Assembly (NCBI GenBank): GCA_041741415.1
Contig: JBGSKC010000088.1
Coordinates: 4,628-68,627 of the forward strand
Reading direction: 5' to 3'
DNA: 64,000 nt
Source of the DNA: JANQTF01 sp041741415
GTDB taxonomy: Bacteria > Bacteroidota > Bacteroidia > J057
The notes beneath the pieces are model-generated. The model did not search any database. It was not told where the DNA came from and worked only from the letters and a program-made list of their open reading frames with translations. The translations under genes and the position numbers were made by a program. Below, piece by piece: positions 58,392-64,000 of this stretch. The stretch's first letter is position 1. Each line of letters starts with the position of its first letter.

Positions 58392-59027
58392 ATGGCAGAA
58401 CGCAACACCCCGCACCACATCGCCGTGGCTGGCAACATCGGCGCCGGAAAAACAACCCTCGTCAACAAGCTCGCCCACCACTATGGCTGGGAGCCGCTGT
58501 TTGAGGCCGTTGACGACAATCCCTACCTCGGCGATTTTTACACCGACATGAAGCAATGGGCCTTCCCGCTTCAGATTTATTTCCTCCACAGCCGCTTCCG
58601 GCAGGCCCAGGCCATTCACAGCAGCGCAAAGCCCGTCATCCAGGACCGCACCATCTACGAGGATGCCCACATTTTTGCCCGGAACCTCTACGAATCCGGC
58701 TTTCTCTCCGAGCGCGATTTCAACAACTATTTCTCGCTGTTTGAGTCGATGACTGAGGTCGTCAAACCGCCCGATCTGCTCATTTACCTCAAAGCCAGCA
58801 TTCCCACCCTCATCGCCCAGATCGCCCGCCGCGGCCGCGACTACGAAAGCAGCATTTCGATCCGTTACCTCGAAGACCTCAACCGCCATTACAACGACTG
58901 GATCGCCAGCTACAAAAACGGCCCGCTCCTCGTGATTGACGTGGACGACCTCGACTACGCCCACAACCCCGAAGACCTCGGCCATGTGATGCGCAGGATC
59001 GAATCGCAGCTTTTCGGGCTGTTCTGA
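58392..59027 (+). CDS. deoxynucleoside kinase (deoxyadenosine/deoxycytidine kinase family)
   Basis: 211 residues. P-loop HIAVAGNIGAGKTTLVNKLA at residue 9; the ERS-like catalytic region is VIQDRTIYEDAHIFARNLY near 83 (Asp-Arg), LID-like segment IAQIARRGRDYESSISIRYL near 139. Length and motifs are of the dNK family in which human and Bacillus enzymes phosphorylate deoxyadenosine, deoxycytidine or deoxyguanosine. Salvage of nucleosides complements the pyrimidine genes and the secreted DNase I-like enzyme at 27937. Confidence 0.9.
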   Translation: MAERNTPHHIAVAGNIGAGKTTLVNKLAHHYGWEPLFEAVDDNPYLGDFYTDMKQWAFPLQIYFLHSRFRQAQAIHSSAKPVIQDRTIYEDAHIFARNLYESGFLSERDFNNYFSLFESMTEVVKPPDLLIYLKASIPTLIAQIARRGRDYESSISIRYLEDLNRHYNDWIASYKNGPLLVIDVDDLDYAHNPEDLGHVMRRIESQLFGLF

Positions 59028-59097
59028 CCCTTCCCGCCCGCTTAACTCCCCGGCAGCGATCTGCGTATTGCCCCACCAACCAACCTGCCCACCTTCC

Positions 59098-60492
59098 ATG
59101 CCTGCATTTACCCCGCCTTTTCTGCTCAACCTCGCCGGGCAAATCGCCCGGCAACTCGCTCAAAGCGGTGTGCTGCCGCTCCTGCTCGTTGTGGTGGCCC
59201 TCGTTCTGTCGCTCGACAGCTACCTGATCCGGGCGCTGCGCCCGCGCATCCGGGCCTTTCGGTCCAAAGCCCTGCGCCGCTTCGTGCGAACCAGCTTCTG
59301 GGTCAGCAGTGCCGTGCTCATCGCCTCCTTCATCTCCATTTTCCTGTATTTCGGCCTGCGACTCATCCAGTATCCGGGGCTGATGAACCTCTCCATGGCC
59401 CTCTTCTTTCTGTTACTCGTGCCTCGACTGATCCTCGTGGTCGTCTTCCTCGCCGAAGACCTCGTGCGGCTCCTCATCGCCGGGTTCCGGCTGGGGAAAA
59501 AGATGCTCACCCGGCAACAATCTGCTGATTCTCACCCTGCTGCGCCTCCCGCACCGGCTCAGGAGAGTGAAGCGCCCGTGCTGCCGGGCCGCCGGAAATT
59601 TGTGAGCCAGCTCGCCCTCGGTGCCGCCGCCATTCCCTTCGCCGGGATTCTCTACGGCGTCACGAAGGGCAAATACGATTTCACTGTTCGCCGTGTAACC
59701 CTGCGCTCACCCGAACTTCCTCCGGAATTTGATGGATTTTCAATCGTTCACATTTCTGATTTGCACACAGGCTCCTTCGACAGCCACCGGCAGGTGCAAT
59801 ATGGCGTGGACCTGATCAAAGACCAGGGCGCGGACCTCATCGCCTTCACCGGCGACCTTGTGAACAACGAAGCCGCCGAGGTGGAGCCCTGGATGAAGGT
59901 GTTTGACCAGCTTCGCGCCAAAGAAGGCGTGTTTTCCATTCTCGGCAACCACGACTACGGCGACTATGTGCCCTGGCCCGACGAGGATGCCAAGGCCCTC
60001 AACCTCCAGACCCTGAAGCAGCACCACGCGAGCATGGGCTACCGGCTGCTGCTCAACGAGCACGTGACCCTCACGCGCGGGGGCGCGAGCATTGCGCTGG
60101 CGGGCGTTGAAAACTGGGGCAAGCCGCCCTTTCCGCAGCACGGCGACCTGAACAAGGCCCTGCTGGGCACGGAGGCCACGCCTTTCCGGATCCTGCTTTC
60201 GCACGACCCCTCCCACTGGGATGCCCAGGTGCTGGCCCACCCGACGGCACCGCAGCTCACCCTGAGCGGCCACACCCACGGGATGCAGTTTGGCATCGAG
60301 ATCCCGGGCTTTCGCTGGAGCCCGGTGAAGTATCGCTACCCGCGCTGGGCAGGCGTGTATGAGGAGCAGGAGCGCTGGCTCTACGTGAACCGCGGCTTTG
60401 GCTACCTGGCCTTCCCCGGCCGGGTGGGCATCTGGCCGGAAATCACGGTGATCAGACTGGAGAAGGGGGAGAGAGAGGTGGTGGAGGGGTGA
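59098..60492 (+). CDS. membrane metallophosphoesterase
   Basis: 464 residues from the ATG at 59098; a TTG ten codons upstream is less likely. Three or four membrane segments (about residues 23-45, 70-92, 98-122, with LALGAAAIPFAGILYGV near 175) are followed by a calcineurin-like domain with motifs SIVHISDLHTGSFDSHRQVQ, LIAFTGDLVNNEAAEV, SILGNHDYGDYV, LSHDPSHWDAQVLAH and LSGHTHGMQFGIEI. These bind two metals and hydrolyse phosphoesters at the membrane; YkuE-like members act on lipid or UDP-sugar phosphoesters. Substrate unknown. Confidence 0.88.
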   Translation: MPAFTPPFLLNLAGQIARQLAQSGVLPLLLVVVALVLSLDSYLIRALRPRIRAFRSKALRRFVRTSFWVSSAVLIASFISIFLYFGLRLIQYPGLMNLSMALFFLLLVPRLILVVVFLAEDLVRLLIAGFRLGKKMLTRQQSADSHPAAPPAPAQESEAPVLPGRRKFVSQLALGAAAIPFAGILYGVTKGKYDFTVRRVTLRSPELPPEFDGFSIVHISDLHTGSFDSHRQVQYGVDLIKDQGADLIAFTGDLVNNEAAEVEPWMKVFDQLRAKEGVFSILGNHDYGDYVPWPDEDAKALNLQTLKQHHASMGYRLLLNEHVTLTRGGASIALAGVENWGKPPFPQHGDLNKALLGTEATPFRILLSHDPSHWDAQVLAHPTAPQLTLSGHTHGMQFGIEIPGFRWSPVKYRYPRWAGVYEEQERWLYVNRGFGYLAFPGRVGIWPEITVIRLEKGEREVVEG

Positions 60493-60729
60493 GATATTTC
60501 GGCTCGGCGTTGTGATGAAATATCGAAGATGGGGTGTTGTGTGGGAGGGGGAAATTTTTTAATCTTGCATTAGCGCGGGTTTATATCGTCGAATTCGAAA
60601 ATGCAGATCGTCTTCGCACGATTTTTTAGTTACTGCGTTGAGGCACTAAACGTGGTAGTCTCAAAAGCCCAACTTCAACTATTCCCTTGGTAATAGTACC
60701 AAGGAATACATTAATAAATTCAAAGTAAA
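60493..60729. other. boundary intergenic of the AT-rich accessory gene
   Basis: A GATATTTC/GAAATATC 8-bp inverted repeat (60493-60500 and 60517-60524) lies just after the metallophosphoesterase stop. From about 60545 composition turns AT-rich. The end contains the strong inverted repeat at 60681-60707. Confidence 0.5.
60681..60707. promoter_or_regulatory. inverted repeat upstream of the STAND-like defence gene (operator or leader hairpin)
   Basis: ATTCCCTTGGTA (60681-60692) pairs with TACCAAGGAAT (60697-60707) with a single-base bulge, loop ATAG, ending 22 bases before the ATG at 60730. No other pairing of this strength is seen nearby. It could be an operator for self-repression or an RNA hairpin controlling translation. 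Confidence 0.5.
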
Positions 60730-63369
60730 ATGAATGTCACAATTTACAAATGCTTTATCGGATCACCAGGAGACACTACTGATGAACGATTTGCATGCAA
60801 GGAAGTTATCAGGCATATCAACAAGACAATTGGTGAGAAATTCAAATTTCGAATTGAAACACTTATGTGGGAAGATGATAGTAGGCCTTCTTTTGATGTA
60901 GACGCTCAGGCTGTTATCAATCGACAATTATTAGCAAAGGATTACGACCTCTTCATAGGTATTATGTGGTCTAGATTTGGGTCACCAACGGAGAGGGCTG
61001 AATCTGGAACAATCGAAGAATTTGAAGACGCATTCAACAAACATAAAACTCAAAAAAATGTTGAAATTTGCATGTATTTCAACAAAAAAGATATCCCACA
61101 GAGCAATATGGATCCGGAGCAAATCGCAAATGTGTTTAGATTCAAAAAGAAAATTTCAGAAATTGGAGGGCTTTACAATGAATACAATGGTATAGAACAA
61201 TTTAAAGACAACCTAAGATTACACCTAACCAATTTCTTTCTGGAAAAACTTGACCTGTCAAAAGATGAAAAGCTAGTTGAAATTCAATTAAAAGAAAAAC
61301 ATAAAATAATCACCAAGCTCCTTGAAGCAAATTTATCAACAGCTTTGAATATTTTCAACGGTGTTAATCCCTGTTGGGTAGAGCCTATTCTATGCAAGAC
61401 AAATCAAATTTCCTCAAACTATGTAGAAAATTTTAACTTTCGAATAAGTATCGATGAGATTCTTGAGAATCCAGACTCAATCATCATTAAATCACCTCCG
61501 CAATTTGGCCTTACCTGCCTGGCTCATCATCTTGTTTTAAAGTCATGGATGGATGAAAATATTTGGATCTACCTAGACTCAAAAGATGTTAATAGAAATT
61601 CCATTGGAAAAAATGTTCTCAACGAGTTAAGAAGAAATTTTCAATGTGAAGACACTTCTCAAATAAAGTGCATAATACTAGACTCATGGAAAATTTCCCA
61701 ACATGGAGGAATGAAATTACTCAAGGATCTTACGAATGCATTTAAGACAACTCCAATAATAGTGATGCAAACAGTAGAGTCCTCTGACTTTTTAAATGAT
61801 TCCCAATCAGAAAATATTGAAAGAGAATTCAAAATTTTACACTTATTATCTTTACCTAAAACCGAAATAAGGAAAATGGTTACGTTATACAACCAAATTA
61901 CATTTATAGAAGATGAAGATAAATTATTAAATAAAGTAGTACTGGATCTCGACACCCTAAATATTCACAGGACCCCTCTAAACTGTCTTACCTTATTAAA
62001 GGTTTGCGAAAAATATTTTGACGAGCGAACGGTGAACCGTTCTGACATGCTCAATAAAGTGCTATTTATTCTTTTTGACTACAATTCAGGCATCCATTAT
62101 TCAACCATGCCAGATTTAAAAGATTGCGAATTTGTACTTGGCGCATTCTGTGAAGAGATGATTCGCAAAGACTCCTATTCATTCACCAAGGATGAGTTCA
62201 TTTCTTTTTCAAAAAAGATATGCGATGACAGTTATATAAGCCTCGAAATTAATACACTCTTTGAAATTCTGAGATTAAACGGTATAATTTATTCAAAAAT
62301 AAATGAGTATGCATTTCGTGCAACATACTGGTTGTTTTATTTTGCAGCAAACCGAATGCATGCTAGCTCTGATTTTTGTAACTACATATTTACGTCAGGA
62401 AAATACATAAATTTCCCTGAGATCATTGAGTTTTATACAGGAATTGATAGACGCAGAACTGATGCAATTGTCATTCTAAATAAAGACCTTATCCAAACCT
62501 GCACAGATGTGCTAAACAAGCTGGGAATCCCTCAGCATGTGGATCCCTATTTACTGGTAGAATGGAATCCCTCTGATACAAGCATTGAAAGAGCTCGGGA
62601 TGAAATTAGCGCCAACGTACAAGCTTCGAAACTGCCGCTACAAATCAAGGACCAACATGCTGATTCGCGTCAAAACCAGCTCCGTCCCTACGACCAAGGT
62701 ATTCGCATGATATTGAACGAATATTCTTTGGCAGTGCTTATGAGAAAAATTGTTGCTTCTTCTAGAGCCTTGAGAAATAGTGATTACGCCGACTCCAGTG
62801 TAAAAAAAGACATGATTGATTCAATACTAGCAAGTTATGAACAGGTAGCTAAAGCATTAATGGTATTAACACCCGAATTAGCCATTAATGGTCATGCAGC
62901 ATATGCAGGTCAGTCATTTAATTTAAAAGGTGACTTTGGTGACACAATTGATAAGCGAATAAACACAATTTTGCAACATATTCCTGGAAACATTATCAAT
63001 TTTTTCAAAGATGATATAAATAGTGAAAAAATGGGACCACTTTTATTAGACAGATTACAGCATGAAAAAATTCCACTAACTAAACATATTCTTGCATTGC
63101 TAATTATCAACATTAGGTTTCAAGGCTGGAGAAAAGGAATAGAAAGCTATATCACAAAACTTAAAAAAAACTCATTCTATCTATATGATTTAATGGGCCA
63201 CTTGAGGCACTTATATTTCTACGACTATGCAAACGACACTGAGCTGTCAGAAATGAAGCAGTTGCTATTGCTTGGTTATTCAAAACATGAATTTGGAGAC
63301 TCTACCCCTTCTAAAGTAATAATGAATCAGCTAGCACACCGATTATTTAAACGGCCTAAAAACGAATAA
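60730..63369 (+). CDS. DUF4062/TIR-like domain plus degenerate STAND NTPase-like protein; candidate defence gene
   Basis: 879 residues. Residues 1-170 are DUF4062/TIR-like: YKCFIGSPGDTTDERFACKE, EDDSRPSFDVDAQAVINRQL, DYDLFIGIMWSRFGSPTERA and SGTIEEFEDAF, the pattern of effector modules in many prokaryotic STAND proteins. Residues about 240-420 look like a NTPase core: the P-loop position reads IIIKSPPQFGLTCLAHHLVL (254-262) with the Gly and Thr but Leu in place of the Walker A Lys, and QIKCIILDSWKIS (312-323) is Walker B-like. About 420-879 are helical. The gene is much more AT-rich (roughly mid-30s to high-30s % GC by eye) than the ~57% surroundings, stands alone and is followed by IS66. Known DUF4062/STAND proteins are antiphage or abortive-infection genes; a defence role is inferred. 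Confidence 0.75.
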   Translation: MNVTIYKCFIGSPGDTTDERFACKEVIRHINKTIGEKFKFRIETLMWEDDSRPSFDVDAQAVINRQLLAKDYDLFIGIMWSRFGSPTERAESGTIEEFEDAFNKHKTQKNVEICMYFNKKDIPQSNMDPEQIANVFRFKKKISEIGGLYNEYNGIEQFKDNLRLHLTNFFLEKLDLSKDEKLVEIQLKEKHKIITKLLEANLSTALNIFNGVNPCWVEPILCKTNQISSNYVENFNFRISIDEILENPDSIIIKSPPQFGLTCLAHHLVLKSWMDENIWIYLDSKDVNRNSIGKNVLNELRRNFQCEDTSQIKCIILDSWKISQHGGMKLLKDLTNAFKTTPIIVMQTVESSDFLNDSQSENIEREFKILHLLSLPKTEIRKMVTLYNQITFIEDEDKLLNKVVLDLDTLNIHRTPLNCLTLLKVCEKYFDERTVNRSDMLNKVLFILFDYNSGIHYSTMPDLKDCEFVLGAFCEEMIRKDSYSFTKDEFISFSKKICDDSYISLEINTLFEILRLNGIIYSKINEYAFRATYWLFYFAANRMHASSDFCNYIFTSGKYINFPEIIEFYTGIDRRRTDAIVILNKDLIQTCTDVLNKLGIPQHVDPYLLVEWNPSDTSIERARDEISANVQASKLPLQIKDQHADSRQNQLRPYDQGIRMILNEYSLAVLMRKIVASSRALRNSDYADSSVKKDMIDSILASYEQVAKALMVLTPELAINGHAAYAGQSFNLKGDFGDTIDKRINTILQHIPGNIINFFKDDINSEKMGPLLLDRLQHEKIPLTKHILALLIINIRFQGWRKGIESYITKLKKNSFYLYDLMGHLRHLYFYDYANDTELSEMKQLLLLGYSKHEFGDSTPSKVIMNQLAHRLFKRPKNE

Positions 63370-63641
63370 ATTGCAGAATTCCCCCAACTAAAGTGATATA
63401 TCGGTAAAATTCATCAGGTATCCCGAGGTTATTCACCACAATTCTTTCCACCTTCCTTCTCCAAAAACACCAACTACACCATTGCCACACCTAATCCTCT
63501 CACCAAAAGCCCGCTACTAATCCGTGCTGAATATATGTAATCAGTGACAAAATCAGCCCAACTCGACAACTACCAAGCCAATAACAACTCCTCAAAATCT
63601 CCAAAGCGCCCCCCATCCCAAAATTCCCTATCTTCCTCCCC
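63370..63641. other. G-poor intergenic stretch
   Basis: About 270 bases between the defence candidate and the RidA gene. The plus strand is strikingly poor in G over about 63430-63620 (mostly A, C and T). No gene, hairpin or repeat was recognised. The RidA promoter should lie at its right end. Confidence 0.4.
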
Positions 63642-63860
63642 ATGAGCATCGAATCAAAACTCACCGAACTCTCCCTCACCCTGCCGCCTGCGCCGCCGGC
63701 GGGGGGGATCTACCATTTTGTGGTTGTCGTGGACAAGCTGATGTATGTCTCCGGGCAGGGGCCCGTGAGGCAGGACGGAAGCCTCATCACCGGCAAGCTG
63801 GGCAGCGACCTCCAAACGGAGGAGGGATTCCTCGCCGCCAGGCAGGAGGCCCTCACCATG
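63642..63860 (+). pseudogene. RidA-family (YjgF/YER057c/UK114) gene interrupted by IS66
   Basis: Reads MSIESKLTELSLTLPPAPPA, then HFVVVVDKLMYVSGQGPVRQ, DGSLITGKLGSD and ARQEALTM, the first ~73 residues of a RidA-type enamine/imine deaminase family member (the Atu1953-like subgroup of about 155 residues). After codon 73 the frame leaves the family; from 63860 the sequence is the end of an IS66-family element. The protein from here on (YPPKQLRIAADLF...) is not RidA. The missing half is outside the window or lost. RidA removes reactive 2-aminoacrylate; this copy is presumably inactive. Confidence 0.8.
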
Positions 63861-64000
63861 TATCCGCCCAAGCAACTGCGTATTGCTGCAGATTTATTCT
63901 TGAGTCAAAGATTGAGGCAGCTCGACGGAGGTTGTTTCATCTTTAAAGTTGTAGGGCAGGAGTTCGTGAATGCGGTTGATGGGGTGTGCGGGTAATCGCT
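63860..64000. mobile_element. end of an IS66-family insertion sequence (continues past window)
   Basis: The boundary is placed where RidA similarity stops; the sequence there opens GTATCCGCCCAAGCAACTGC, a GTA-starting end as in IS66 elements. The internal 107 bases encode, on the minus strand, the C-terminus of a TnpC-type transposase. The inverted end and 8-bp target duplication would lie beyond 64000. Confidence 0.65.
63894..64000 (-). CDS. IS66-family transposase (TnpC), C-terminal end
   Basis: Reading leftward from the window edge the last 34 residues are RLPAHPINRIHELLPYNF, then KDETTSVELPQSLTQE and a stop at 63894-63896. HPINRIHELLPYN matches the conserved HPxNRIDELLPWN near the C-terminus of IS66 TnpC. 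The rest of the gene lies outside the window. TnpC is the DDE transposase of IS66, acting with the accessory TnpA and TnpB. Confidence 0.75.
   Translation of the reverse strand, partial: RLPAHPINRIHELLPYNFKDETTSVELPQSLTQE

Noticed and set aside
58269..59129. N-terminal extension of dihydroorotase to 731 residues
   Set aside because: The extra 287 codons are antisense to the deoxynucleoside kinase; dihydroorotase family similarity begins at 58268.
60493..60524. GATATTTC/GAAATATC inverted repeat as a terminator or att site
   Set aside because: It has no T tract and no second copy at the other side of the AT-rich gene (only a weak GATATATCGG at 63392), so neither role is supported.
1..64000. 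CRISPR arrays, tRNA and rRNA genes
   Set aside because: No regularly spaced direct repeats, no cloverleaf with a TTCGAATC-type arm and no rRNA-like sequence were seen by eye. A tRNAscan-SE, Infernal or CRISPR search would be needed to be certain.

Overview
The window looks like a chromosomal segment of a free-living Bacteroidota, most likely from the Saprospiria/Chitinophagia side of the phylum (by eye about 55-60% GC). The pointers are: extracellular proteins ending in type IX secretion (T9SS) sorting domains (GH81 glucanase at 40003-44157, proteins at 46881-48125 and 48295-49044), a CarB lacking the C-terminal allosteric domain, TAnnTTTG-type promoters, very few Shine-Dalgarno sequences, and abundant short interspersed repeats between genes. 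The lineage is inferred from gene content; no rRNA or tRNA gene was seen.

Layout. 1-344: 5' part of a TetR regulator running off the left edge. 1068-4818: leftward five-gene operon of MbnP/MbnH type (di-heme MauG-like enzyme, MbnP-like lipoprotein, DUF4625 lipoprotein, Cys-rich outer-membrane channel, small Cys protein), probably for copper. 4915-6702 lepA; 6843-7613 secreted esterase; 8342-9688 a second di-heme MauG-like protein; 9846-12009 three translationally coupled genes (META/DUF4377 lipoprotein, lipoprotein, TSUP exporter); 12038-12772 CREST membrane protein; 12912-15053 DinB protein plus pyruvate-kinase-like protein; 15711-17428 carotenoid hydratase and glycosyltransferase; 17507-21776 the complete four-gene Anbu proteasome-homologue operon (ATP-grasp, alpha-E, Anbu, transglutaminase); 22098-26311 sulfide oxidation and sulfur transport (split YeeE/YedE, SQR, persulfide dioxygenase with rhodaneses), followed by a MazG-like gene. 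27136-34445: housekeeping and hydrolytic genes (MaoC, DNase I-like, a sulfatase remnant, CocE/NonD hydrolase, rRNA methyltransferase, Nudix, methyltransferase). 34551-35269: UPF0175/DUF3368 toxin-antitoxin pair. 35290-38875: uncharacterised envelope proteins including a SIMPL protein. 39033-39929: Rpn-family nuclease. 40003-44157: laminarin-type GH81 enzyme. 44754-46605: ispD and queA. 49363-52176 carB and 56934-58268 pyrC (pyrimidine synthesis) with a deoxynucleoside kinase (58392) nearby. 53047-55760: two Tat-exported enzymes (aminotransferase and amine oxidase). 59098-60492: membrane metallophosphoesterase.

The right end is accessory. 60730-63369 is an isolated AT-rich gene coding an 879-residue DUF4062/TIR-like plus degenerate STAND NTPase-like protein, a good candidate for a single-gene antiphage or abortive-infection system, preceded by a strong inverted repeat. 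63642-63860 is the 5' part of a RidA-family gene cut by the end of an IS66-family insertion sequence whose transposase C-terminus (63894-64000, minus) runs off the window.

Intergenic DNA is unusually rich in repeats: GAGAACCGAGAGCCGGGA/CTGACCTCTGACTTC-like degenerate strings, 38-bp CACAGATTTTCACAGATT-type repeats, a GTCATGGT...ACCATGAC palindrome, CCCCTGGCCCCTCC and CCCTGAGGGCGGGCTTTGA modules, and a ~240-bp MITE-like element with ATGTTAATAGCC ends. They occur between genes, often next to operon ends or inside operons.
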